Part shown: one piece after another, positions 46,011-55,576 of the stretch | Layout of the letters: every line of letters starts with the position of its first letter | Numbering within the stretch: position 1 is the first letter of the stretch | NCBI RefSeq assembly: GCF_000092925.1 | Contig: NC_014217.1 | Location: 4,154,001-4,218,000 of the forward strand | Origin: Ancylobacter novellus DSM 506 | GTDB taxonomy: Bacteria > Pseudomonadota > Alphaproteobacteria > Rhizobiales > Xanthobacteraceae | Direction of reading: 5' to 3' | DNA length: 64,000 nucleotides | Translations under genes and position numbers: made by a program | The notes under the pieces: model-generated | The model's database searches: none | Seen by the model: the letters and a program-made list of their open reading frames with translations, nothing else | What the model was told of the DNA's origin: nothing

Positions 46011-46565
46011 TCAGACCGGGCGGACTTCCACCACGTCCGGCACGAAATGGCGGAGCAGGTTCTCGATGCCGTTCTTCAGCGTGGCGGTGGAGGACGGGCA
46101 GCCCGAGCAGGAGCCCTTCATGGCGAGGAAGACCACGCCGTCCTTGTAGCCGCGGAAGGTGATGTCGCCGCCGTCATTGGCGACCGCCGGGCGCACGCGG
46201 GTGTCGATCAATTCGCGGATGGTGTCGACCACGCCGGCGTCCTTCTCCTCGAAGAAGGCGTCGTCGGCGACATGGGCATGATCTTCCGGCAGCACCGGCT
46301 GCCCGGAGACGAAATGCTCCATGATGGCGCCGAGGATGGCCGGCTTGAGATGGGCCCACTCGCCCTTCTCCTTGGTCACGGTGACGAAGTCCGAGCCGAA
46401 GAACACGCCGGTGACGCCCGGCACCTCGAACAGGCGGGCGGCGAGCGGCGAGCGCGAGGCCTCGTCCGCGTCGCGGGCCTCGAAGGTGCCGTGGCCGAGA
46501 ACGGTGCGGCCGGGCAGGAACTTGAGCGTGGCGGGGTTCGGGGTGGCTTCGGTCTGGATGAACAT
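46011..46565 (-). CDS. NifU-family iron-sulfur scaffold protein (Nfu type)
   Basis: A 184-aa Fe-S carrier with an N-terminal Nfu-N domain (MFIQTEATPNPATLKFLPG) and a C-terminal NifU domain whose cluster-binding CxxC is in MKGSCSGCPSSTATLKNGI. ATG 46565; in-frame residues to 46754 are spurious. Downstream of the usp gene and upstream of tsaB as in other Hyphomicrobiales; it may deliver clusters to MiaB. Confidence 0.94.
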   Translation of the reverse strand: MFIQTEATPNPATLKFLPGRTVLGHGTFEARDADEASRSPLAARLFEVPGVTGVFFGSDFVTVTKEKGEWAHLKPAILGAIMEHFVSGQPVLPEDHAHVADDAFFEEKDAGVVDTIRELIDTRVRPAVANDGGDITFRGYKDGVVFLAMKGSCSGCPSSTATLKNGIENLLRHFVPDVVEVRPV

Positions 46566-46678
46566 CGGGTCTCTCCTTGCCAACCGGGGTTCAAGGCCGC
46601 GGCGACGGGGGAATTTAGAATTTAGATAGTCCCTCGCGCGCCGGAGGGGAAGGGCGTGCAAAGACGCAGCACGCTGCA

Positions 46679-47176
46679 TCACGCCAGCGCGTCGATCTCG
46701 GCGTCGGTGAGCGTGCCGGGCACGATGGTGACGGGGATGGGCAGGCCGGCCCATGTCCCCGTCGCCAGGGAGGCGATCAATGGTCCGGGCCCTTCATGGC
46801 CGGTGCCGGCGGCCAGCACGAGGATGGCGATGTCCTCGTCGGCGTCGATCAGCTTGTGGATCTCGTCGACGATCCGGCCCTCGCGCACGATCCGCTCCGG
46901 CTCGACGCCGGCCACCGTGCGGGCACGGGCGGCGAGATGCTCCAGCCGCGCCTCGGCCTTGTCGGTCGCCTCTGCCCGCATCAGCCCGGCGACGCCGAGC
47001 CACTGGCTCTGCACGTCGGCGAGTTCCAGCACGGTGAGCAGCACGACGCCGCCCTGCAGGCGGGTGGCGCGGCGCACGGCGTAATAGAGCGCGCGGTCGC
47101 ATTCCGGCGTGTCGTCAGCGACGACGAGGAACTTGCGGCGGTGGCCGGGTTCATGGCTCTGGCGCCGGCGCGTCAT
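46679..47176 (-). CDS. Universal stress protein (UspA-like)
   Basis: A 165-aa Rossmann-like ATP-binding stress protein. The N-terminal RRKFLVVADDTPECDRALYYAVRRA and C-terminal ILVLAAGTGHEGPGPL/PIPVTIVPG motifs fit the family. ATG 47176 follows GGAG. Located between trpS and nfu, separated from trpS by the plus-strand GAF-EAL gene. Confidence 0.87.
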   Translation of the reverse strand: MTRRRQSHEPGHRRKFLVVADDTPECDRALYYAVRRATRLQGGVVLLTVLELADVQSQWLGVAGLMRAEATDKAEARLEHLAARARTVAGVEPERIVREGRIVDEIHKLIDADEDIAILVLAAGTGHEGPGPLIASLATGTWAGLPIPVTIVPGTLTDAEIDALA

Positions 47177-47439
47177 GATCACTCCGGGAATCGCGGCATC
47201 GCCCGCTTTTTAGCACAGCCGCGCCGTGAGCGGCTGCGCCCGCCGCCTTCCCCACCGACATCACGAATGCGGGAAGCTATTTTCACGAAAGAAATTTGAA
47301 TTAATTTATCGACAATCGGCCAGGCTTCGTCCGTTCCGTGCCCGACCGGCGCGACACGTACCGAGCCAGAAGAATCGCGACAGCGAACGGCCGAAGGCGT
47401 TCCCATGCGTGACCGGGGAGACGCCGCCAGGAGGGAGCC

Positions 47440-48669
47440 ATGGGTCAGTCGATTTCGGAACGGTCGAGCCCTATCCAGGATGTCTTCGCGCATGAGGTGG
47501 TGCGCTCGGGGTTCGACCGCGTGCTGCGCACCATACGCCGCTATCTCGGCATGGACGTCGCCTTCATCTCGCATTTCCGCATCCATGACCGGGTGTTCGA
47601 GCATGTCGACGCCGACGGGCCGGCGCCGATCGCCCCGCAACAGGCGCTCTCGCTGGAGGAGGGCTACTGCCTGAAGGTGGTGCGCGGAGAATTGCCCGAA
47701 TGCATTCCCGACACCGCCGAAGTGCCGGCGGCGATGTGCATCCCCGCCACCACCGCCATCCCGATCGGCTCGCATTTGAGCGTGCCGATCCGGCTGGAGA
47801 ACGGCGAGATCTACGGCACGCTGTGCTGCTTCAGCTATATGAGCGACCGCAGCCTCGGCCCGCGCGAGATGAAGATGATGCATGCCTTCGCCGAGGTACT
47901 GGCCGGGCGCATCGACGAGGCCGCCGCCGCGGAGAAGCTGAAGCAGCGCGAATCGGCCCGGCTGCGCCTCGCCATGGCGGCGGGTACGCCGCGCATGGTC
48001 TACCAGCCGATCCACGAGGTGGCCGACCGCAGCGTCGCCGGCGTCGAATGCCTCGCCCGCTTCGATATCGAGCCGAAGCGCGGGCCGGACAAATGGTTCG
48101 AGGCGGCGGGGCAGGTCGGCATGGGCGAGGAGCTGGAGCTGCGCGCCATCCTCAACGCGCTGCCGGCGCTGGAGCGGCTGGCCCTGCCGGCCTTCCTCGG
48201 CCTCAACACTTCGCCCGAGCTGGTCCTGTCGGGCCGGCTCGGCCCGGTGCTGGAGGGGCTCGACCTTTCACGGGTGGTGCTGGAGATCACCGAGCACGCC
48301 ACGGTTGTCGATTACGGCGCGCTGGCGCAGGCGCTCGGGCCGATGCGCGAGAAGGGGCTGCGGCTGGCGGTGGACGATGCCGGCGCGGGCTTCGCCAGCA
48401 TGCGGCACATCCTCAATCTGCAGCCCAACATCATCAAGCTCGACATGAGCCTGACGCGCGACATCGACACCGACGGCGCCCGCCGCGCGCTGGCCAAGGG
48501 GCTGATCTCCTTCGCCCATGAGATCGGCTCGTCGATCACCGCCGAGGGCGTGGAGACGGAAAGCGAGTTCGAGATGCTGCGCCGGCTCGGTGTCGACCGG
48601 GCGCAGGGCTATTTCCTCAGCCGGCCGATGCCGATCGAGGAGGTGCCGCGCGCCGCGGCAAACGCCTGA
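47440..48669 (+). CDS. GAF-EAL domain cyclic-di-GMP phosphodiesterase
   Basis: A 409-aa cytosolic regulator. An N-terminal GAF sensor (about residues 20-165) is joined by a short helix to a C-terminal EAL domain (about 185-400). The EAL signature reads GVECLARFD rather than EAL, and the DDFGTG loop reads DDAGAGF, but other catalytic residues are kept: Asn in GLNTSPE, Glu in LEITEH, Lys in IIKLDMSL, Glu in AEGVETESE and Gln in AQGYFLSR. The enzyme may be active or weakly active. ATG 47440 follows GGAGGGAG. No GGDEF domain. Confidence 0.88.
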   Translation: MGQSISERSSPIQDVFAHEVVRSGFDRVLRTIRRYLGMDVAFISHFRIHDRVFEHVDADGPAPIAPQQALSLEEGYCLKVVRGELPECIPDTAEVPAAMCIPATTAIPIGSHLSVPIRLENGEIYGTLCCFSYMSDRSLGPREMKMMHAFAEVLAGRIDEAAAAEKLKQRESARLRLAMAAGTPRMVYQPIHEVADRSVAGVECLARFDIEPKRGPDKWFEAAGQVGMGEELELRAILNALPALERLALPAFLGLNTSPELVLSGRLGPVLEGLDLSRVVLEITEHATVVDYGALAQALGPMREKGLRLAVDDAGAGFASMRHILNLQPNIIKLDMSLTRDIDTDGARRALAKGLISFAHEIGSSITAEGVETESEFEMLRRLGVDRAQGYFLSRPMPIEEVPRAAANA

Positions 48670-48675
48670 GCGGGC

Positions 48676-49707
48676 TCAGCGCACGAAGCCGACGATGTCC
48701 TTGACGTGGTGCATGGTCTCGTCGGCGATCACCCGCGCCCGCGCCGCGCCGTCGCGCAGGATGGCGTCGATGTGCGAGGGCTCGGAGACGAGGCGCTTCA
48801 TCTCGCCGCCGATCGGGCCGAGCTTGGCCACCGACAGATCGACCAGCGCCGCCTTGAAGGTGGAGAACTGGCCGCCGCCGAACTCGGCCAGCACCTTCTC
48901 CTTCGACACGTCCGCCAGCGCCGCATAGATGCCGACGAGGTTCTCCGCCTCCGGACGACCTTTGAGCCCCTCGGCTTCGGAAGGCAGCGGCTCGGGGTCG
49001 GTCTTGGCCTTGCGGATCTTCGAGGCGACGGTGTCGGCGTCGTCGGTGAGGTTGATGCGCGAGAGGTCGGAGGGGTCCGACTTCGACATCTTCTTCGAGC
49101 CGTCGCGCAGGCTCATCACCCGCGCCGCCGGGCCGCCGATCAGCGGCTCGGGCTGCGGGAAGAAGGCGCCCTCGATCCCCAGCATGGCCATGGACGGGCC
49201 GAAATCGTTGTTGAACTTCTGCGCGATGTCGCGGGCCAGCTCTAGATGCTGCTTCTGGTCCTCGCCCACCGGCACATGGGTGGCACGGTAGAGCAGGATG
49301 TCGGCGGCCATCAGGTTCGGATAGGCGTAGAGGCCGACCGAGGCGTTCTCGCGGTCCTTGCCCGCCTTCTCCTTGAACTGGGTCATGCGGTTGAGCCAGC
49401 CGAGGCGCGCGACGCAGTTGAACACCCAGGCGAGCTCGGCATGGCCGGAGACCTGGCTCTGGTTGAACACGATGTGCTTGGTCGGGTCGATGCCGGCGGC
49501 GATGAAGGCCGCGGTGACCTCGCGGATCTGCTTCTTCAGCTCGGCCGGGTCCTGCCAGACCGTGATGGCGTGCATGTCGACGACGCAATAGAGGCAGTCA
49601 TAGCTGTCCTGCAGCGCCACGAAGCGCTGGATGGCGCCGAGATAATTGCCGAGATGCAGGTTTCCGGTCGGCTGGACGCCGGAGAACACGCGCTGCTGAA
49701 AGGCCAT
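48676..49707 (-). CDS. trpS: Tryptophanyl-tRNA synthetase
   Basis: Class Ic synthetase that charges tRNA-Trp. The 343-aa product has the HIGH-like [13 protein letters not shown], the KMSKS loop [10 protein letters not shown], and [18 protein letters not shown] 49707. It ends 6 bp from the convergent GAF-EAL gene and starts 74 bp after murJ. Confidence 0.97.
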   Translation of the reverse strand: MAFQQRVFSGVQPTGNLHLGNYLGAIQRFVALQDSYDCLYCVVDMHAITVWQDPAELKKQIREVTAAFIAAGIDPTKHIVFNQSQVSGHAELAWVFNCVARLGWLNRMTQFKEKAGKDRENASVGLYAYPNLMAADILLYRATHVPVGEDQKQHLELARDIAQKFNNDFGPSMAMLGIEGAFFPQPEPLIGGPAARVMSLRDGSKKMSKSDPSDLSRINLTDDADTVASKIRKAKTDPEPLPSEAEGLKGRPEAENLVGIYAALADVSKEKVLAEFGGGQFSTFKAALVDLSVAKLGPIGGEMKRLVSEPSHIDAILRDGAARARVIADETMHHVKDIVGFVR

Positions 49708-49781
49708 GGGGACGTCCTGTGGTCTGCGCCCTGTTTTCGCGACGGCGCTAATGGCACGCATGCCCCAATGGGGCAAGCTGT

Positions 49782-51299
49782 CTATCGGCGCAGGCCTGCG
49801 CGCAGCGCCGCAATCTCCATGCCGCCGAACAGCCGGGCGCCACCGGCATAGACCGCGACACCGAGCAGGACGAGGCCAGCGAGCGCCGTCGCGGCTACGA
49901 TCCCGCCGGCAGCCAAGGCGGCCTCGACGAGGCGTGCCGCAATCGCGACGGCGAGCACCATGGCGAGGGTGGCGAGACCGAGCCCGATAAGGCGACGGCG
50001 CGCCTCGTTCGGGACCACCAGCAGCCGGCGGCGCGCGAGGCCGGTCCCGAGACCCATCAGGCCGACGAGGCTGGAGACGAGCACGCCCAGCGCCGGCCCG
50101 GCCATGCCCAGCCGATCCACGGCAAGGAAGCCGATGACGGCGCCGATGGGCAGAGCGGCAAGGCTCGCAATGGTGACGAGGCGCGACAGGCCGCTGGCGA
50201 AGGCGATGGCGACCAGCACCTTCTCCACTGCCTGCAACGGCAGGGTGAGCGCTAGCAAGGCCAGCGCCGTGGCGGTGAGCGCGCTCGCCTCGGCATCGAA
50301 GGCGCCGCGCTGGAACAGCACGGTGACGATGGGATGGGCGAGCACGGCGAGGCCCAGCGCCGCCGGCAAAGACAGCGCCAGCGCCGCCTCCATCCCGCCC
50401 ATGCCGGCTTTCGCCTCGTCCTTGGCGGTGAGCGCCGGCAGCAGCACCGCTCCCGCGCTGGCGCCGACGAGGCCGAGCGGCAGCTCGACGAGGCGGGTGG
50501 CATAGAACAGCGCCGCCACGCCCCCGGCTATCCCGGAGGCGGCCGAGGCGGCGAGGAGGAAGCGCAGCTGCGGCAGGGCGGCGGCGAGCAGCGTCGGCGC
50601 CGCGCCCGCGAGCATAGGCAGCGCGGCCTTGAGGTCGGCCTTCGAGACCCGCAGATCGAAGAAGTCGCGCGGCACGGCGATGAGGTTCAGCGCGAACTGG
50701 GTCAGCGCCCCGGCCACCGCTCCCGCCGCCAGCCAGGCGAGCGCGGCGGGCACGCTCATCTGCGTCCCGCCGGCGAGCCAGAGCAGGACGAGCAGCGCGA
50801 TCACCACCACATTGGCGGCGGCGGGGGCCATGGCAGGGCGGGCGAAGCGGCCGGCGACATTGGCGAAGGCGGCGAAGACGCCGGCCAGCAAGGCGAGGGG
50901 CAGGCAGGCGATGGCGAGCCGTCCGGCCAGCACCGCGCCGTCCTCGCGCGGGCCGGAATCGGGGAAGCCCGGTGCCAGCAGCGCCACCACCTGCGGCATG
51001 AACAGGAAGATGAGCCCCGCCAGCACCAGCGCCGCGAGGCCGAACAGGATCAGCGCCGCCCCGGCGAGCCTTGCGCGTCGCTCGGTCTCGCCTGCCAGCC
51101 GCGGCAGGATGGCGGCGTTCAGCGCGCCCTCGCCGAGCAGCCGTCGGGCGAGCTGCGGCAAGGCGAGGCCGGCCACCGAGGCATCCGCCACCACTCCAGT
51201 GCCGAACAGCGCCGCCACCCCGGCATCGCGGGCGAAGCCGAGCACGCGCGAGGCGAGGGTAAGGAGCGCGACTGTGGAGGCGCGGCGGAGCAGGGCCAT
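49782..51299 (-). CDS. murJ: Lipid II flippase MurJ (MviN)
   Basis: Inner-membrane MOP-superfamily protein that flips lipid II for peptidoglycan synthesis. The 505-aa product has about 14 hydrophobic helices and the start [27 protein letters not shown] 51299; in-frame codons continue upstream without family similarity. The order murJ-trpS is typical of Hyphomicrobiales. Divergent from the pfkB-type kinase. Confidence 0.93.
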   Translation of the reverse strand: MALLRRASTVALLTLASRVLGFARDAGVAALFGTGVVADASVAGLALPQLARRLLGEGALNAAILPRLAGETERRARLAGAALILFGLAALVLAGLIFLFMPQVVALLAPGFPDSGPREDGAVLAGRLAIACLPLALLAGVFAAFANVAGRFARPAMAPAAANVVVIALLVLLWLAGGTQMSVPAALAWLAAGAVAGALTQFALNLIAVPRDFFDLRVSKADLKAALPMLAGAAPTLLAAALPQLRFLLAASAASGIAGGVAALFYATRLVELPLGLVGASAGAVLLPALTAKDEAKAGMGGMEAALALSLPAALGLAVLAHPIVTVLFQRGAFDAEASALTATALALLALTLPLQAVEKVLVAIAFASGLSRLVTIASLAALPIGAVIGFLAVDRLGMAGPALGVLVSSLVGLMGLGTGLARRRLLVVPNEARRRLIGLGLATLAMVLAVAIAARLVEAALAAGGIVAATALAGLVLLGVAVYAGGARLFGGMEIAALRAGLRR

Positions 51300-51425
51300 C
51301 GGCAAGCAATAGAGGGGAAAGCGAGCGGCGAGAAGCGGCCCGGCGCCACCGCAAGCGTTGCGGGCCGGGGCCCCGTCTGCTACCGCGATGGCACCCTCCA
51401 GCGTCGACCTCCAGAGAAAGCGCCC

Positions 51426-52424
51426 ATGACCGTCCAGCAGCTCGATGTGATCGGCTTCGGCAACGCCATCGTCGATGTGCTCGCCCGTACCGAGGACGCC
51501 TTCCTCGACCGGCAAGGCATGCGCAAGGGCGGCATGACGCTGATCGACGAGGCGCGGGCCGAGACGGTCTACAGCTCCATGGGGCCCGGCGTGGAGATTT
51601 CCGGCGGCTCGGCCGCCAACACCATGGTCGGCGTCGCCGCGCTGGGCGGGCAGGCCGGCTTCATCGGCAAGGTGCGCGACGACGAGCTCGGCGGCATCTT
51701 CGCCCATGATATCCGCGCCGCCGGCGTCACCTATGCCACGCCCCCGGCCGGCTCCGGCCCGGCGACGGCGCGCTGCCTCATCCTGGTGACGCCGGACGGC
51801 GAGCGCACCATGAACACCTATCTCGGCGCGGCGCAGGACCTCGGCCCGGCCGATGTCGACGAAGCCACGGTCGCCGCCGCCACCGTCACCTATCTCGAGG
51901 GCTATCTGTGGGATCCGCCAGCGGCGAAGGAAGCCTTCCTCAAGGCCTCCGGCGTCGCCCACAAGGCGGGGCGTACCGTGTCGCTCACCTTGTCGGACGC
52001 CTTCTGCGTCGGGCGCTACCGCGCCGAGTTCCTCGACCTGATGCGCAAGGGCGTCGTCGACCTCGTCTTCGCCAATGAGGCGGAGCTGATGTCGCTCTAC
52101 GAGACCGATTTCGACACCGCGCTGGCGCAGCTGCGCGCCGATGCGAAGCGGGCCGTGGTCACCCGCTCCGAGAAGGGCGCGCTGTCGATGACGGCGGACG
52201 AGCTCGTCAGCGTTCCGGCCTTCCCGGTGGCGAAGGTGGTGGACACCACCGGCGCGGGCGACCTGTTCGCCGCCGGCTACCTGCACGGCTTCTCCCGCGG
52301 CTTCGATGCCGAGGATTGCCTGAAGCTCGGCGCGCTCTGCGCCTCCGAGATCATCAGCCATATCGGCGCCCGCCCCGAGCGCAAGCTGAAGGAGTTCGCG
52401 CTGGAGAACGGGCTTCGGGTCTGA
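51426..52424 (+). CDS. PfkB-family sugar kinase, probably adenosine kinase-like
   Basis: A 332-aa ribokinase-fold enzyme. GFGNAIVDV starts the fold, [17 protein letters not shown] is the substrate motif and [16 protein letters not shown] carries the anion hole and catalytic Asp. Residues and size resemble rhizobial adenosine kinases, but ribokinase or another sugar kinase is possible. ATG 51426. Divergent from murJ. Confidence 0.9.
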   Translation: MTVQQLDVIGFGNAIVDVLARTEDAFLDRQGMRKGGMTLIDEARAETVYSSMGPGVEISGGSAANTMVGVAALGGQAGFIGKVRDDELGGIFAHDIRAAGVTYATPPAGSGPATARCLILVTPDGERTMNTYLGAAQDLGPADVDEATVAAATVTYLEGYLWDPPAAKEAFLKASGVAHKAGRTVSLTLSDAFCVGRYRAEFLDLMRKGVVDLVFANEAELMSLYETDFDTALAQLRADAKRAVVTRSEKGALSMTADELVSVPAFPVAKVVDTTGAGDLFAAGYLHGFSRGFDAEDCLKLGALCASEIISHIGARPERKLKEFALENGLRV

Positions 52425-52428
52425 GGCC

Positions 52429-52457
52429 AAAAAAGAGGCCGGCCCGAAGGCCGGCCT
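52429..52457 (-). terminator. Intrinsic terminator of the DUF2076 transcript
   Basis: On the minus strand GGCCGGCC-TTCG-GGCCGGCC with an added A:T pair is followed by six Ts (52434-52429). It also lies just after the plus-strand kinase, where it may act weakly in the other direction. Confidence 0.8.
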
Positions 52458-52489
52458 TGAGAGGAAACGCCTTGGACGTGCGGCGAGGG

Positions 52490-53197
52490 TCAGATTTCCT
52501 CGTCGCCGCCGAACCAGCCGCCGCCGTCGAACCAGCCGCCATTGTCGGCGCCGGAGATGTCGTCCGCGCCGGGATCATTGGCGGAGGCGTCGGTCGCCGA
52601 GGCATCGGGCTCGGGCTGCTGCGCCGGCTCGGCGGGCGCTTCGGCCGCCTTGGCCTCGTCGCCGCCGAACATCCCGGCGATCGCATTGCCGAGCAGCACG
52701 CCGCCTGCCACGCCCATCGCCGTCTGCGCCGCGCCGGCGAGGAAGCCACCGCCGCCGAAGCCGGGACGGCCGGGCATACCCTGTTGAAGGCCGCCCTGCT
52801 GGAATCCACCTTGCTGCTGGCCATAACCCTGCGCCCCACCCTGCGCGGCCCCCGCCCCGAAGGGCGAGCCTGGACGCGGCATGGAGGGCACCGGGCTGCG
52901 GCGCGGCGGCTGGCTGGAGCCGAACAGGCTGCCGAACAGCCCACCGCCCGAGGCCGGGCGCTCCTCCTGAACCTGCTGCGCCTGCTGTTCCAGCTCGCTG
53001 ATGCGGGCCTGCGCCTGCTCCAGCGCGTAGCCCTGCATCACGATGGTCTGGGCCATCAGGTAGGGCGCCGCCGGCTGCTGGGCGATGCGCTGGGCGATGA
53101 AGCCTTCCGCCTCCGCGTCGCGCGGGCCGGACTGGCGTTCCGCTTCGCCGAGCTTGGCGAAGAGGCCATCGATGGCCTGGCGGTCTTGCTCATTCAT
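52490..53197 (-). CDS. DUF2076 domain protein
   Basis: A 235-aa protein starting MNEQDRQAIDGLFAKLGEAERQ, the DUF2076 hallmark. Next come a coiled-coil (ALEQAQARISELEQQAQQ), Gly/Gln-rich low-complexity linkers, a short hydrophobic patch with AMGVAGGVLLGNAIAGMFGG, and a tail rich in Asp, Gly and Trp. Family function is unknown (periplasmic ligand sensor is only a database note). Second gene after the Bax-inhibitor-1 gene, 34 bp downstream. Confidence 0.83.
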   Translation of the reverse strand: MNEQDRQAIDGLFAKLGEAERQSGPRDAEAEGFIAQRIAQQPAAPYLMAQTIVMQGYALEQAQARISELEQQAQQVQEERPASGGGLFGSLFGSSQPPRRSPVPSMPRPGSPFGAGAAQGGAQGYGQQQGGFQQGGLQQGMPGRPGFGGGGFLAGAAQTAMGVAGGVLLGNAIAGMFGGDEAKAAEAPAEPAQQPEPDASATDASANDPGADDISGADNGGWFDGGGWFGGDEEI

Positions 53198-53231
53198 CGG
53201 AAAGTCTCCTTCGGGCGCCGCCGCTGCCGGC

Positions 53232-53951
53232 TCACTCGCGCTCGCCGGTGAAGTTCAGCAGCAGCTGGAAGATGTTGATGAAGTTCAGGTAGAGCGAGAA
53301 GGCGCCGAAGACGGCGAGCTTCTGCTGCGATTCCGCGTCGAAATAGTCGGCGTACTGCTCCTTGATCGACTGGGTGTCCCAGGCGGTCAGGCCGACGAAG
53401 ACGAGGATGCCCACGACCGAGACGATGAACTGCAGCATGGTCGAGCCGAGGAAGATGTTGACCAGGCTCGCGATCACCACGCCGATCAGGCCCATGATCA
53501 GGAAGGAGCCGAACTGCGAGAGGTCGCGCTTGGTCGTGTAGCCGTAGAGGCTCGTCGCGCCGAACATGGTCGCGGCGATGAAGAAGGTGCGGGCGATCGA
53601 GGTGCCCGTGAAGACCAGGAAGATCGAGGCCATGGACAGGCCCATCACCGCGCAGAAGGCCCAGAACATCGTCTGCGCGCCGGCGCCCGACATGGACTGC
53701 ATGCGGAACGAGAAGAACAGCACGAAGGCGAGCGGGGCGAACATCACCACCCATTTCAGCGGGGTGGAGAAGATCGGCACGTAGAGCGCCGGCGTGGTGC
53801 CGACGATGAAGGCGACGACGCCGGTCAGCACGAGGCCGAGCGCCATGTAGTTGTAGACGCGCAGCATGTGGCGGCGCAGGCCCTCGTCGAAGACGGCCTG
53901 GTCGACGGTCGCGGTGCGGGACCACTGGAAGCCGGGGTTCGGCATGCTCAT
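53232..53951 (-). CDS. Bax inhibitor-1/YccA family protein (YbhL-like)
   Basis: A 239-aa inner-membrane protein with seven hydrophobic helices, related to YccA/YbhL, which modulate FtsH and membrane protein quality control. The N terminus QAVFDEGLRRHMLRVYNYMALGLVLTG and the C-terminal GAFSLYLNFINIFQLLLNF are family signatures. ATG 53951. Preceded by a hairpin leader in a position where the ybhL RNA motif has been described in alphaproteobacteria. Confidence 0.92.
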   Translation of the reverse strand: MSMPNPGFQWSRTATVDQAVFDEGLRRHMLRVYNYMALGLVLTGVVAFIVGTTPALYVPIFSTPLKWVVMFAPLAFVLFFSFRMQSMSGAGAQTMFWAFCAVMGLSMASIFLVFTGTSIARTFFIAATMFGATSLYGYTTKRDLSQFGSFLIMGLIGVVIASLVNIFLGSTMLQFIVSVVGILVFVGLTAWDTQSIKEQYADYFDAESQQKLAVFGAFSLYLNFINIFQLLLNFTGERE

Positions 53952-54036
53952 GTCAGTCTCCTATGACCTATGTGGGTCGGGTGCAGCGGTTTCAACAGGC
54001 CCGGCTTACCGCCGGGCACGGTTCAGTAGAGGGCGG
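53952..54036 (-). promoter_or_regulatory. Hairpin leader before the Bax-inhibitor-1 gene, candidate ybhL RNA motif
   Basis: The minus-strand leader holds GCCCGGC-GGTAA-GCCGGGC (54017-53999), a perfect 7-bp stem with 5-nt loop, about 50 nt before the ATG. Structured RNAs named ybhL were reported upstream of such genes in Hyphomicrobiales. The match to their consensus was not verified. Confidence 0.45.
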
Positions 54037-54837
54037 TCAGTAAAGTGATCTCGCCAGCCGGGCGGCGGCCCGGTCGATTTCGCGCGGGCTCGCCTCCGGC
54101 CCGGGCTGGGCGACGAGGGCATAGGCGACCTCGCCCATCTGCCAGTAGGCGGCGTTGAGCTCGTCCTTGGGCACGGTGGTCGCCGGCACTACGTCGAAGC
54201 CGCCCGGGCGGACGGCGAAGAGCGAGACGGTGCCCAGATCCTTCGTCTTCACCGCCAGCTCGACGCTGGGGCCGAAGGCGGAGGGGAACACCTGCACGTC
54301 CTCCACCTGCCAGCCCTCCGGCAGCGCCGGCATGACGATGGCGGTGGCGGCGCGGATTTCCGCCGGGTCGTAGCCCTGCCCCGCGCGCTGCGAGGGCATG
54401 CCGGCGCGCACCAGCGCGGTGCGGTGGGCGCGCACGGCGTCGTCGACATAGGCCGGCGGTAGGTCCGAGGCGACGACGCGGCTCACCCCGAGATGGCCGA
54501 ACTGGGCATTGGCGAACCAGCCGGCGCCGATGAGCAGCGCCACCGTCGCGGCGATGCGCAGGCCGCGCAGCCAGCGCTCGCGCGACAGAGCGCGCTCCAG
54601 CCGCCGCGCTGCCTCCGCCGTGGCGATGCGGGCGGTGGCGGTCGACGCGCCGCGCGGGGTCTCGGCGAGCGACAGGCGCAACTCGTCGCGGATGCGCAGA
54701 TCCGCCATCACCCGCGAGGCGGCGGAAGGGTTGGCGCTGAGATAGGCCTCGACGTCGATGCGCCGGGCGACGGTCAGCTGGTCGTCGACATAGGCCTGCA
54801 GGTCCTCGTCGGAGACGGGATCAATGTGCGGGGTCAT
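54037..54837 (-). CDS. Anti-sigma factor, single-pass membrane protein
   Basis: A 266-aa protein whose N-terminal cytosolic part (SDEDLQAYVDDQLTVARRIDVEAYL) matches anti-sigma factors of ECF operons, followed by one transmembrane helix (LRIAATVALLIGAGWFANAQF) and a periplasmic domain. ATG 54837 overlaps the sigma factor stop by 17 bp, so the two are coupled, and the protein likely holds the sigma factor at the membrane. Confidence 0.87.
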   Translation of the reverse strand: MTPHIDPVSDEDLQAYVDDQLTVARRIDVEAYLSANPSAASRVMADLRIRDELRLSLAETPRGASTATARIATAEAARRLERALSRERWLRGLRIAATVALLIGAGWFANAQFGHLGVSRVVASDLPPAYVDDAVRAHRTALVRAGMPSQRAGQGYDPAEIRAATAIVMPALPEGWQVEDVQVFPSAFGPSVELAVKTKDLGTVSLFAVRPGGFDVVPATTVPKDELNAAYWQMGEVAYALVAQPGPEASPREIDRAAARLARSLY

Positions 54838-55390
54838 CCGATCCTCCAACAATGCGCAGGCGGGCGGGCCGCGCCGTGCCGTCCTCGATGGCGCGCAGCG
54901 TCGCGCGGGCGCGCGACAGGCGCGACATCAGCGTGCCCTGCGGGATGTCGAGCGTTGAGGCGGCTTCGGCGTAGCCGAGCCCTTCGATGGCCACGAGGTG
55001 CAGCGCCGCGCGCTGCTCCTCGGGCAGTTCCATGAAGGCGTCGCGCACCTGCGCCAGGCGCAACTGGTGTTCCTGCGCCGGCGCCGTGACGGTCTCCGCC
55101 AGCTCCAGCGCCTCGGCCTCGCGCCGCGCCTCGGCCTTGCGGGAGCGGCGGCGGTCGACGAAGACGTTGTGCAGCACCGAGAGCAGCCAGCCGCGAAGCC
55201 CACGGCCTTCCTCGCCGCGTCCGGCGTCGAAGCTGCCGCGCCGCTCATAGGCGCGCAGCAGCGCGTCGTGGACGAGGTCCTCCGCCTCGGAATCGTCGCG
55301 CGTCAGCGAGCGGGCATAGCGCCGCATCACGGCGAGCTGCCCGAGAACGTCGAATTTGCCGGTCCGGCCGTTCGCCTGATCGCGCCTCAT
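54821..55390 (-). CDS. ECF-type RNA polymerase sigma factor
   Basis: A 189-aa sigma-70 family protein with region 2 (RYARSLTRDDSEAEDLVHDALLRAYERR) and region 4 (LPEEQRAALHLVAIEGLGYAEAASTLDIPQGTLMSRLSRAR). It is paired with the downstream membrane anti-sigma gene. It is not flanked by nepR/phyR genes, so it is unlikely to be EcfG itself. The signal is unknown. ATG 55390. Confidence 0.92.
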   Translation of the reverse strand: MRRDQANGRTGKFDVLGQLAVMRRYARSLTRDDSEAEDLVHDALLRAYERRGSFDAGRGEEGRGLRGWLLSVLHNVFVDRRRSRKAEARREAEALELAETVTAPAQEHQLRLAQVRDAFMELPEEQRAALHLVAIEGLGYAEAASTLDIPQGTLMSRLSRARATLRAIEDGTARPARLRIVGGSDDPAH

Positions 55391-55468
55391 GACCCGTATA
55401 CGGAGCGCCCGCCGTTCCTATTCCGTGGCGGGATGAAAATTTCGCGCGGCCCTGCGCCTTGACGGGCG

Positions 55469-55494
55469 GGAACGCACCGGCCGCCTCGGCCGTT
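55469..55494 (+). promoter_or_regulatory. Candidate EcfG-type general stress promoter
   Basis: GGAAC (55469-55473), 17-bp spacer, CGTT (55491-55494). Exact consensus match, 82 bp before the ROK-like gene start. Confidence 0.6.
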
Positions 55495-55576
55495 CTCCCG
55501 AGAGACTAACAGCTTACCTATCGTGACGGTGCGCAACTTGCCGTCATGACGTTTCCGCGTGATGACGGAGTTCCGC

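Noticed and set aside
50334..51425. Plus-strand frame running across murJ into the kinase gene
   Set aside because: Only the part from ATG 51426 has kinase motifs; the upstream part is antisense to murJ.
55391..55440. GGAAC on the minus strand just before the ECF sigma gene, possible autoregulated promoter
   Set aside because: The second element would fall at the start codon, leaving no leader.
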